In this document: piece after piece, positions 1 to 5,528 of the stretch
Numbering within the stretch: position 1 is the stretch's first letter
Layout: the number at the start of each line of letters is the position of its first letter
Source: Rhodospirillales bacterium
GTDB lineage: Bacteria > Pseudomonadota > Alphaproteobacteria > ATCC43930 > CGMCC-115725
Length of the DNA stretch: 5,893 nucleotides
Reading direction: 5' to 3'
NCBI GenBank assembly: GCA_015654725.1
Contig: JAATGI010000311.1
Location: forward strand, 1 to 5,893
Notes under the pieces: generated by a model
Database searches by the model: none
Told to the model about the DNA's origin: nothing
The model's input: the letters and a program-made list of their open reading frames with translations, nothing else
Position numbers and translations under genes: made by a program

Positions 1-1184
1 CCCGCGTCAAATTCCATGATCCCGAATCGGGCGAGCTCGTGGATGACGGGCTGGTGCTATTCTTTCCCCGGCCCGATTCCTATACCGGCGAGGATGTCGC
101 CGAATTCCATGTCCATGGCAGCCGCGCGGTGGTGGCGGCGCTGTTGGAGCTGCTGGGCCGGCGCCCCGGCCTGCGCCTCGCCGAGCCGGGCGAATTCACT
201 CGCCGCGCCTTCGAGAACGGCAAGCTCGATTTGACCGAGGCCGAGGCGGTCGCCGACCTGGTCGAGGCCGAAACCGCGGCGCAACGCCGCCAGGCGCTGC
301 GCCAGCTCGATGGCGCGCTGGGCCGGCTTTACGAGGCGTGGCGCGAGCGATTGATGCGCGCCCTCGCGCGGCTCGAAGCCGAGATCGATTTTCCCGAGGA
401 GGGCCTGCCGCCCGATCTCTGGGCCGCGATCAGGGGCGAGGTCGAAGCACTCGGGGCCGAAATCGAAGCGCACCTCGCCGACGCGCGCGGCGAGCGGCTG
501 CGCGACGGCGTCTCGGTCGCGATCCTGGGCCCGCCCAATGCCGGCAAATCGAGCCTGATGAACGCGCTCGCCCGGCGCGACATCGCCATCACCTCGGCGA
601 TCGCCGGCACCACCCGCGACGTGATCGAGGCGCGGCTCGATCTCGGCGGCTATCCGGTGGTGCTCGCCGACACCGCCGGCTTGCGTGACTCCGCCGACAC
701 GATCGAGCAGGAGGGCGTGCGGCGCGCGCTCGCCCGCGCCGAGGCCGCCGATCTGCGCCTGGTGATTCTCGATGCCACGCGCCCGTCCTTCGAGACGAAG
801 CATGAGGACTTTGCGAACCTCATCGACGAAAACGCGCTGGTGATCCTCAACAAGATCGATCTGGCGCCCGAGGCGGCAATGCCGGACGCGCTACGTCTTT
901 CCGTCGCGACCGGCGAAGGCATGAGCGAATTGCTCGCGCGCCTGACCGAAGAGGTGGCGAAGCGCGTCGATACCTCCGGCGCGCCGCTGATCACCCGCGC
1001 GCGGCATCGCGAGGCGCTGAAACAATGCGCCGAGGCGCTGGCGCGATTTCAAGAGGCGCGTCTCGCCGAACTCGCCGCCGAGGATTTGCGCCAAGCCGCC
1101 CGCGCCTTGGGGCGCATCGCCGGCCGCACCGATGTCGAGGACATGCTCGATCTGATCTTCCGCGAATTCTGCATCGGGAAGTGA
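1..1184 (+). CDS. mnmE: tRNA uridine-5-carboxymethylaminomethyl(34) synthesis GTPase MnmE (5'-truncated)
   Basis: MnmE works with MnmG to install the (carboxymethyl)aminomethyl group at C5 of wobble uridine 34 in certain tRNAs. It is a K+-activated, dimerising GTPase that acts in the cytoplasm. The frame is open from base 3 to the stop at 1182-1184, giving about 393 visible residues of a protein usually near 440-455, so roughly the first 50 residues lie left of the window. The visible part starts in the N-terminal folate-binding-like domain (HVHG at 108-119), followed by the helical domain and the inserted G domain. G motifs are clear: G1 GPPNAGKS (528-551, with the Asn typical of K+-dependent family members), G2 GTTRD (606-620), G3 DTAG (669-680) and G4 NKID (849-860). 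The C-terminal FCIGK (1167-1181) carries the conserved Cys. The GTG at 39 is internal, not a start. No mnmG follows, although that order is common in alphaproteobacteria. Identification is very secure. Confidence 0.98.
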   Translation, partial: RVKFHDPESGELVDDGLVLFFPRPDSYTGEDVAEFHVHGSRAVVAALLELLGRRPGLRLAEPGEFTRRAFENGKLDLTEAEAVADLVEAETAAQRRQALRQLDGALGRLYEAWRERLMRALARLEAEIDFPEEGLPPDLWAAIRGEVEALGAEIEAHLADARGERLRDGVSVAILGPPNAGKSSLMNALARRDIAITSAIAGTTRDVIEARLDLGGYPVVLADTAGLRDSADTIEQEGVRRALARAEAADLRLVILDATRPSFETKHEDFANLIDENALVILNKIDLAPEAAMPDALRLSVATGEGMSELLARLTEEVAKRVDTSGAPLITRARHREALKQCAEALARFQEARLAELAAEDLRQAARALGRIAGRTDVEDMLDLIFREFCIGK

Positions 1185-1206
1185 GCGGGATTACACGCGA
1201 TCGCGG

Positions 1207-1338
1207 TCACGGCGTCGCGGAACGGCCGATCATCCAGACCAAGGCGATGGCGAGCGCGGCCCAGAATAGAATCCCGGCCGGCCCCAACGCGCTAAAAAAT
1301 CCCATGATTCCTTGAAGCGCGTCGCCGAAGCTTGCCAT
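1207..1338 (-). CDS. Possible 43-residue single-pass membrane peptide
   Basis: I do not recognise this gene. Reading from ATG at 1338-1336 to TGA at 1209-1207 gives 43 residues with a short amphipathic start (MASFGDALQG). A hydrophobic stretch, about residues 18-38 (LGPAGILFWAALAIALVWMIG), is long enough for one membrane span, and a short RSATP tail follows. Roughly three quarters of its third codon positions are G or C, as in the real genes around it, which favours coding. Against it, no good Shine-Dalgarno sequence stands before the ATG; the nearest purine run (AGGG) is too far upstream. The frame stays open upstream to a TTG at 1419, but that extension (Arg/Pro-rich) looks non-coding. A TATAGT hexamer just upstream on this strand could be a -10 box of a short-leader transcript. 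It converges on mnmE with 22 bases between stops. It may equally be a chance ORF. Confidence 0.4.
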   Translation of the reverse strand: MASFGDALQGIMGFFSALGPAGILFWAALAIALVWMIGRSATP

Positions 1339-1419
1339 GCCGCGACTATACAACCCTGGATGACGCGGGACGGAACGCCAGGGCGTGTTCGCAGGCAAAC
1401 GAGGGGGCAAGCGCCGCAA

Positions 1420-1490
1420 TCTTGGGATTCTTCTAAAGTGAGTATGCTAGCTAATACCGTGAGTGAGACGGATTCGCGTAAAGTCGCGTC
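1420..1490 (+). promoter_or_regulatory. Candidate promoter/operator region of the family-5 solute-binding protein gene
   Basis: This stretch is visibly richer in A+T than its surroundings and lies 25-95 bases before the start at 1514. Possible core elements are TTGGGA (1422-1427) with TATGCT (1443-1448) at a short 15-base spacing. GCTAATAC (1450-1457) also fits the alphaproteobacterial housekeeping -10 pattern GCTANAWC at seven of eight places, but has no convincing -35 at the expected distance. Two short direct repeats flank or follow these elements: GTGAGT at 1438-1443 and 1459-1464 (21-base period), and TCGCGT at 1474-1479 and 1484-1489 (10-base period). Periods near one or two helical turns suit a regulator bound on one DNA face. 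A promoter somewhere here is likely; the exact elements are uncertain. Confidence 0.4.
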
Positions 1491-1491
1491 G

Positions 1492-1511
1492 GAAAAAACG
1501 CTGGGAGGAAA
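1492..1511 (+). promoter_or_regulatory. A-tract plus strong Shine-Dalgarno leader that sets the start at 1514
   Basis: GAAAAAAC (1492-1499) is followed by GCT and then GGGAGGAAA (1503-1511), two bases before ATG 1514. The GGAGG core is close to ideal for the anti-Shine-Dalgarno end of 16S rRNA. This decides in favour of ATG 1514 over an in-frame upstream start near 1463, whose product would begin with a highly basic run lacking signal-peptide character. Almost the same leader precedes the second solute-binding gene (5406-5423, minus strand). Confidence 0.8.
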
Positions 1512-1513
1512 TC

Positions 1514-3055
1514 ATGATCGTGCGTTCCTTGGCCGCCGGGCTGGCGCTGTGCCTCGCCGCGTGCTTCGCCGCCGCCCCGTCGCGGGCGCAGGGGGACCGG
1601 CCCTTCACCGTCGCCACCAGCGCCGAGCCGGATTCGATCGACATCACCGCCGGAATCTTTCCGCCGATCAATTATGTCGTCATGCGCAATGTCGCCGAAG
1701 AGTTGTGGGACTATGCCGATGACGGCTCGATCCGGCATACGGTGGCGAGCTGGGAACGCAGCCCGGACGAGCTGTCGCTCACCTTGCATATCAAGCCCGG
1801 CGTCAAGTTCCAGTCCGGCGACGAATTGGTGGCCGACGATGTCGTGTTCGGCTTCAACCGCATGGTGGAAAAGACGCGGCCGTTCATGCGCCATGCCAAA
1901 TACGTCGACAAGATCGAGGCGGTGGACCGCTACACCGTCCATATGACCTTCAAGCAGCCCGACGTGACGTTTTTCGACGGCTTCGATCTGTTCCCCGCCT
2001 CGAAGGCCTATCACGACCGCGTCGGCGAGAAGGATTTCGTCGAGCATCCGGTCGGCATCGGCCCCTATAAATTCGTTGATTACAAACGCGGCGAATATAT
2101 CGATCTCGAAGCCTTCGACGGCTATTACGGCAAGCCGCCCGCGATCAAGAAGGTCCGCTTCGTGTTCGTGAAGGACAACGAAACCCGCGTCGCCAAGTTG
2201 CGCGCGGGCGAGGCCGACATAATCATGGACGCGCCCTTCCCCGAGGTGGCGAAATTGGCGGCGGACGGCTTCGGCATCGTCAAGCTGCCGGCCAACCCGA
2301 CCGTCAGCATCGAATTCGACATGCTGAACAAGACCGCGCCCTGGCACGATCTGCGCGTGCGCCAGGCGGTCGCCCATGCCATCGACGCCGACGCCATCAT
2401 CAAGGGCCTGTTCGGCGGCGTGCCCCAGCGCTATCCGCGATTGGCGTCGGGCGAGGCCGGTTTCGATCCGACCCTCAAGAACTATACTTACGACCCGGCG
2501 CTGGCGAAAAAGCTCTTGGCCGAGGCAGGCTTTCCCAACGGCTTCAAAATGCCGCTCTATTACACCGGCGGCTTTTTCTACGGCTTCAGCCAGACCGCCG
2601 AGGCGGTGGTGCTGTATCTGAAGGCGGTGGGCATCGAGTGCGACGTGCAGGAACTCGAAGGGCCGAAGGGATTCGGCTTCCTCAGCCAGGTGCAGAAGGA
2701 TCCGACGATTCCGTTCGTCGCCGTCTCGGGCATGCCGATCGCCAATTCCGGCTTGCCCTCGCTCGAGGCGCTGACGCTGTCCTTCTATCCAAAATCGCCC
2801 TATGTGCTGTACGACTATCCCGAGATCGGGAAGGGCCTCACCGAGGCGCAAGCCGAACTCGACGACGCCAAGCGCGCCGACGACATCAAGGCGATGAACC
2901 AGTTCCTCTACGACCAGTACGCCTCGATCACGCTGTGGGACGGCATGTCGGTGTTCGCCATGCGGCCCGGCGTGCAATACCAGCCAATCGAGCACCGCAT
3001 GCCGTTCCTCACCGTGCGCAACGTCGTCATGAAGGATATGGCGACGACGAAGTAG
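1514..3055 (+). CDS. ABC transporter substrate-binding protein, family 5 (SBP_bac_5, peptide/nickel/opine type)
   Basis: This is an exported solute receptor that would hand its ligand to an ABC importer of the Dpp/Opp/Nik class. It has 513 residues from ATG 1514, the usual family size. A signal peptide covers residues 1-25: Arg4, a hydrophobic core at 5-20, and a signal peptidase I site after SRA (23-25). LAAC at 14-17 also fits a lipobox, so a lipid-anchored form is possible. Family features follow: an N-terminal strand FTVATSAEPDSID (31-43), the DDVVFGFNRM segment (108-117) typical of the cluster C fold, GIGPYKF (181-187), and RVAKLRAGEADI (225-236) in the hinge-proximal region. Helix RVRQAVAHAIDADAII (281-296) and the C-terminal lobe run to the end. 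The ligand cannot be read from the sequence. No permease or ATPase gene adjoins it: upstream is a divergently oriented small ORF, and downstream a convergent gene begins after three bases. It is therefore an orphan or separated subunit. Confidence 0.93.
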   Translation: MIVRSLAAGLALCLAACFAAAPSRAQGDRPFTVATSAEPDSIDITAGIFPPINYVVMRNVAEELWDYADDGSIRHTVASWERSPDELSLTLHIKPGVKFQSGDELVADDVVFGFNRMVEKTRPFMRHAKYVDKIEAVDRYTVHMTFKQPDVTFFDGFDLFPASKAYHDRVGEKDFVEHPVGIGPYKFVDYKRGEYIDLEAFDGYYGKPPAIKKVRFVFVKDNETRVAKLRAGEADIIMDAPFPEVAKLAADGFGIVKLPANPTVSIEFDMLNKTAPWHDLRVRQAVAHAIDADAIIKGLFGGVPQRYPRLASGEAGFDPTLKNYTYDPALAKKLLAEAGFPNGFKMPLYYTGGFFYGFSQTAEAVVLYLKAVGIECDVQELEGPKGFGFLSQVQKDPTIPFVAVSGMPIANSGLPSLEALTLSFYPKSPYVLYDYPEIGKGLTEAQAELDDAKRADDIKAMNQFLYDQYASITLWDGMSVFAMRPGVQYQPIEHRMPFLTVRNVVMKDMATTK

Positions 3056-3058
3056 GGC

Positions 3059-4159
3059 CTACCCCCACACGTCCGCCGCCGTCTCGACGATAAAGCCGAG
3101 CTTGGCCCATTGCTCGTCCTCGGTGAGGGTGTTGCCTTCCTCGGTCGAGGCGAAGCCGCATTGGCCGCTGAGGCATAATTGATCGAGCGACGTGAATTTC
3201 GCCGCCTCGTCGATCCGGCGCTTGATCGTGTCCTTGGTTTCGAGCGTGCCGCTCTTGGTGGTGACGAGGCCCAGCACCGCGAGCTTGCCCTTGGGCAGTT
3301 TCCTGAGCGGCTCGAAGCCGCCGGCGCGCGCGGTGTCATACTCCATGAAATAGCCATTGATTTTGATGCGGTCGAACAGCACGTCCTCGACCGTGTCATA
3401 AGCGCCCGCGCCCATGAAGGTGGAGCGGTAATTGCCGCGGCAGAGATGCATGGTCACGACCATGTCGGCGGGCAGGCCCGCGATCGCGGTGTTGATGAGA
3501 TCGGCGTAGGTGGTCGCGAGCTTCTCCGGATCGTCGCCGCGATCGGCCATTTGCCTGCGATAGGCGGGATCGCACAACATCGCCAGCATGACCTCGTCCA
3601 ATTGCAGATAGCGGCAACCGGCGGCGGCGAATTCGCGGATCGCCTTGTTATAGGCGCGGCCGAGATCGGCGAAGAAGAGATCGAGATCGGGATAGACGCC
3701 GATTCCCACCTGCTTGCGCCCGGGCCGGCCATAGGCGGCCGAGGGCGCGGGAATCGTCATTTTCGGCGTCGCCTTGGTGTGGGCGGCGAGGAACTTGAAA
3801 TGCTCGACCATCGGGTGCGGGCCGGCATAGTCGATTTTGTTGGCGAAGCGCGCCGCCTCGGGCCGCGTCGTCACGCCGGCGAATTGGACGCCCTGATCCA
3901 TGATGTAACGCTCGGCGCCCAGGCCCCAGAGAAAATCGAGATGCCACCAGGAGCGGCGGAACTCGCCGTCGGTGACAAGGCGCAGGCCCAGCTCTTCCTG
4001 TTTCTTGACCACGCGCGCGATCTCGCGGTCCTCGACCTCCTTCAGTTGCGCCGCGGTGATGGCGCCCTTGGCGCGTTGCTCGCGCGCGGCCTTCAAGGCG
4101 GGCGGCCGCAACAGGCTGCCGACATGATCGGCGCGGTAGGGCGGCGTTTGTCGCTGCAT
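3059..4159 (-). CDS. Stand-alone MetE C-terminal-domain-like, zinc-dependent methyltransferase (cobalamin-independent methionine synthase II family)
   Basis: The product is a 366-residue cytoplasmic protein made only of the catalytic barrel found at the C-terminal end of MetE; full-length MetE is about 750 residues. Family signs are RADHVGSLLRP (9-19), DGEFRRSWW (64-72) and QLDE (187-190). A full zinc/thiol-activating ligand set is visible: His238 and Cys240 in MHLCRGN, Glu273 in YFMEYD, and Cys334 in SGQCGFAS. This makes it likely to be an active alkyl-transfer enzyme that activates a thiol, classically homocysteine. The N-terminal half of MetE is missing, so 5-methyltetrahydrofolate-triglutamate may not be the donor. 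Known short relatives include YxjG/YxjH-type proteins, folate-independent methionine synthases and epoxyalkane:coenzyme M transferase, so the substrate is open. The ATG at 4159 is chosen over a TTG at 4207 because AGGAGGAAAG stands directly before it. It lies 44 bases after the solute-binding gene on the same strand, probably in one operon. Confidence 0.9.
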   Translation of the reverse strand: MQRQTPPYRADHVGSLLRPPALKAAREQRAKGAITAAQLKEVEDREIARVVKKQEELGLRLVTDGEFRRSWWHLDFLWGLGAERYIMDQGVQFAGVTTRPEAARFANKIDYAGPHPMVEHFKFLAAHTKATPKMTIPAPSAAYGRPGRKQVGIGVYPDLDLFFADLGRAYNKAIREFAAAGCRYLQLDEVMLAMLCDPAYRRQMADRGDDPEKLATTYADLINTAIAGLPADMVVTMHLCRGNYRSTFMGAGAYDTVEDVLFDRIKINGYFMEYDTARAGGFEPLRKLPKGKLAVLGLVTTKSGTLETKDTIKRRIDEAAKFTSLDQLCLSGQCGFASTEEGNTLTEDEQWAKLGFIVETAADVWG

Positions 4160-4160
4160 T

Positions 4161-4170
4161 CTTTCCTCCT
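4161..4170 (-). promoter_or_regulatory. Shine-Dalgarno of the MetE-like gene
   Basis: On the minus strand AGGAGGAAAG precedes ATG 4159-4157 by one base, with the AGGAGG core about five bases from the start. It fixes the start 16 codons inside the longest open frame, whose TTG at 4207 would overlap the upstream stop as TTGA. Confidence 0.85.
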
Positions 4171-4187
4171 GATCGATGACCGACGAC

Positions 4188-4205
4188 GACGGCCTAGCCG
4201 CCGTC
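4188..4205 (-). other. Intergenic stem-loop overlapping the stop codon of the branched-chain-type binding protein gene
   Basis: On the minus-strand transcript GACGGC (4205-4200) pairs perfectly with GCCGTC (4193-4188) around a six-base loop, GGCTAG. The first two stem bases are the last two of the TGA stop (4206-4204). No U-run follows, so this is not a standard Rho-independent terminator. It could protect the upstream message's 3' end or reduce read-through into the MetE-like gene, giving more binding protein than enzyme, as in other transporter operons. A 6-bp GC stem can arise by chance in such DNA. Confidence 0.4.
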
Positions 4206-5403
4206 AATCGGCGGAAATGATGCCGCCGACCGGCTCGCTGGTCGTGCCGTTGAAGCGCAGAATTTGCATCTGGTGAATCAGGTGATAGTCGGTCGGGCTC
4301 GAATTGATGGCGATGCCCGGCCTCAAATTACCAGCGTGGAAGTCGCGCAAATTCGTCGCCTGTTTCAGAATGTTGTCGCGCGACAGGTCGTCGCCGCATT
4401 GCTTCAGGATCTGCGCCAGGGTCTGGGCCACGCCATAGCCGTAATAAGCGAGCGCGTCGCCCTTTTCCTTCGGGTCGAGATATTTGTCCACGAACTGGAA
4501 GAAAGCGGCCACGCCGGGCTGCGACGCCTCCGCCGGATTGGTGATGTCGTTATAGGGCGTGGCGCTGATCGCGTCGGCCGCGATCGCCATCATGCCGGGC
4601 TGCTGAGTCAAGAGGAAGGCGGCGTTGACGTCGACGATGCGCAGCGGCCGCCAGCCCAGACCCCATGCCTTGGCGAACGCCTGGGCCGTTTGCTTCGGCA
4701 GCGTGATCATCACCAGCACGTCGGCGCCCGATTGCTGCAACGACACGATCTGGCTGTCGACGGTCGGATCGGCGACCTCGTAGCTCTCTTCCTTGACGAC
4801 GATCTGGGCGTAGCGGTCGCCGAACACGTCATGGAAGCCCTTCAAATAGTCACGGCCGAGATCGTCATGCTGATAAAGCACCGCGACCTTCGCCCCGGGC
4901 TTTTGGTCGAGAATATATTTGGCGTAGATCCGGCCTTCGTTGCGGTAGCTCGGGTTGAACGGAACGGTCCAAGGGAAATGTTCCGGATCGATGAACTGAT
5001 CGGCGCCGCTGCCGATCAGGAGCTGCGGCACCTTGTTGTCGTTCAGATAGGCGCGGATGGCGGCGTTGCCCGGCGTGCCGAGCGAGCCGAAGATGAACGC
5101 GACCTGGTCCTCCTCGACCAGCTTGCGGGTCTGCTCGACCGCCTTCGGCGGCAGATAGCCGTCATCGAGGCTGAGGAACACGAGCTTGCGGACGTTGATG
5201 CCGCCCTGCTCGTTGATCATGCGGAAATAGGCGTCCTCGGCCTTGCCGACCGCGCCATAGATCGAGGCCGGCCCGCTATAAGGCAGGGTCTGGCCGAACT
5301 TGATTTCGGTCGCGGTGACGCCGGTCATGTCCCCGGCCAGCGCGGCTTGGCTTCCGATCGCGACCGCGCCGAGCGCCGTCATCGCCGCAAGGATTCTCTT
5401 CAT
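4204..5403 (-). CDS. ABC transporter substrate-binding protein, branched-chain amino acid type (Peripla_BP_6, HAAT family)
   Basis: This is a periplasmic receptor of the LivJ/LivK-like class. Relatives bind leucine-type amino acids, amides, urea or aromatic acids, so the ligand is not fixed by the sequence. It has 399 residues from ATG 5403. The signal peptide is clear: MKR start, hydrophobic core at 4-18, signal peptidase I site after ALA (21-23). The mature protein begins GDMTGVTATEIKFGQTLPYSGPAS (24-47), the family's opening strand. SLDDGYLPPKAVEQTRKLVEED (78-99) and the FGSLGTPGN segment (105-113) follow, then the hinge-side strand AKVAVLYQHDDLGRDYLKGF (171-190) and a second lobe to the end. 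Where relatives usually read GGxNGRK, this protein has GGINVRK (67-73), with Val in place of Gly. The start is supported by GGGAGGAAA two bases before ATG; the open frame upstream to 5466 lacks such support. No permease genes adjoin it; the MetE-like gene follows after 44 bases. Confidence 0.94.
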   Translation of the reverse strand: MKRILAAMTALGAVAIGSQAALAGDMTGVTATEIKFGQTLPYSGPASIYGAVGKAEDAYFRMINEQGGINVRKLVFLSLDDGYLPPKAVEQTRKLVEEDQVAFIFGSLGTPGNAAIRAYLNDNKVPQLLIGSGADQFIDPEHFPWTVPFNPSYRNEGRIYAKYILDQKPGAKVAVLYQHDDLGRDYLKGFHDVFGDRYAQIVVKEESYEVADPTVDSQIVSLQQSGADVLVMITLPKQTAQAFAKAWGLGWRPLRIVDVNAAFLLTQQPGMMAIAADAISATPYNDITNPAEASQPGVAAFFQFVDKYLDPKEKGDALAYYGYGVAQTLAQILKQCGDDLSRDNILKQATNLRDFHAGNLRPGIAINSSPTDYHLIHQMQILRFNGTTSEPVGGIISAD

Positions 5404-5405
5404 TG

Positions 5406-5423
5406 TTTCCTCCCGGTTTTTTC
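5406..5423 (-). promoter_or_regulatory. A-tract plus strong Shine-Dalgarno leader, near copy of the one at 1492-1511
   Basis: Reading the minus strand, GAAAAAAC (5423-5416) is followed by one C, then GGGAGGAAA (5414-5406), CA and ATG 5403. It defines the start of the branched-chain-type binding protein. The identical 8-mer and 9-mer also precede the family-5 binding protein, with three bases between them instead of one. Confidence 0.8.
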
Positions 5424-5467
5424 GCTGGCCGGCCTTGGTGATCGCCGATGCCTTGCTCGAAAACACT

Positions 5468-5497
5468 AGCTTAGAACCGAACCGCGCGCGGTGACAA
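5468..5497 (-). promoter_or_regulatory. Candidate promoter of the binding protein / MetE-like operon, with a 12-bp palindrome in the spacer
   Basis: On the minus strand TTGTCA (5497-5492) matches the -35 consensus at five of six places. TAAGCT (5473-5468), a weak -10, follows after 18 bases. The perfect palindrome ACCGCGCGCGGT (5481-5492) fills most of the spacer and touches the -35, a place where a repressor would block polymerase. The implied transcription start would lie about 55-60 bases before ATG 5403. The -10 is poor and alternating CG is common in this DNA, so this is a candidate only. Confidence 0.35.
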
Positions 5498-5528
5498 CCG
5501 TGGCGCGGCGCCGAAGTTTGGCGCTGGG

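Noticed and set aside
57..803. Minus-strand open frame of about 248 codons inside mnmE
   Set aside because: The mnmE frame on the plus strand carries all G motifs; this frame is a compositional echo.
1196..1205. CGCGATCGCG palindrome just after the mnmE stop, considered as a terminator or protein site
   Set aside because: There is no following T-run and no spacer for a hairpin loop; it is a short GC palindrome that is common in this DNA.
1375..1386. ACGCC-AG-GGCGT inverted repeat upstream of the family-5 gene
   Set aside because: The two-base loop cannot form; a four-base stem is too weak to call a terminator or operator.
1451..2995. Long open frame (about 514 codons) on the minus strand opposite the family-5 binding protein
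   Set aside because: It mirrors the third-position GC bias of the real gene, has His/Arg/Gly-rich low-complexity composition and matches no family. The plus-strand product has a signal peptide and clear family motifs.
4160..4207. Upstream TTG start at 4207 for the MetE-like gene, overlapping the previous stop as TTGA
   Set aside because: The ATG at 4159 has a near-perfect Shine-Dalgarno and the family's conserved RADHVGS segment begins nine residues later. The extension would leave the Shine-Dalgarno and stem-loop inside coding sequence.
3179..4276. Plus-strand open frame of about 365 codons opposite the MetE-like gene
   Set aside because: It is an antisense shadow of a high-GC gene; the composition is unnatural and no motif is recognisable.
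4264..5469. Plus-strand open frame of about 401 codons opposite the branched-chain-type binding protein
   Set aside because: Same reason: it is an antisense shadow rich in Arg, Gly, Asp and Val, while the minus-strand product is a clear HAAT receptor.
5508..5524. GCGCC/GGCGC inverted repeat with a 7-base loop just after the Hpt stop, considered as a terminator
   Set aside because: Only five base pairs and no T-run on the transcribed side; such repeats are expected by chance at this GC content.
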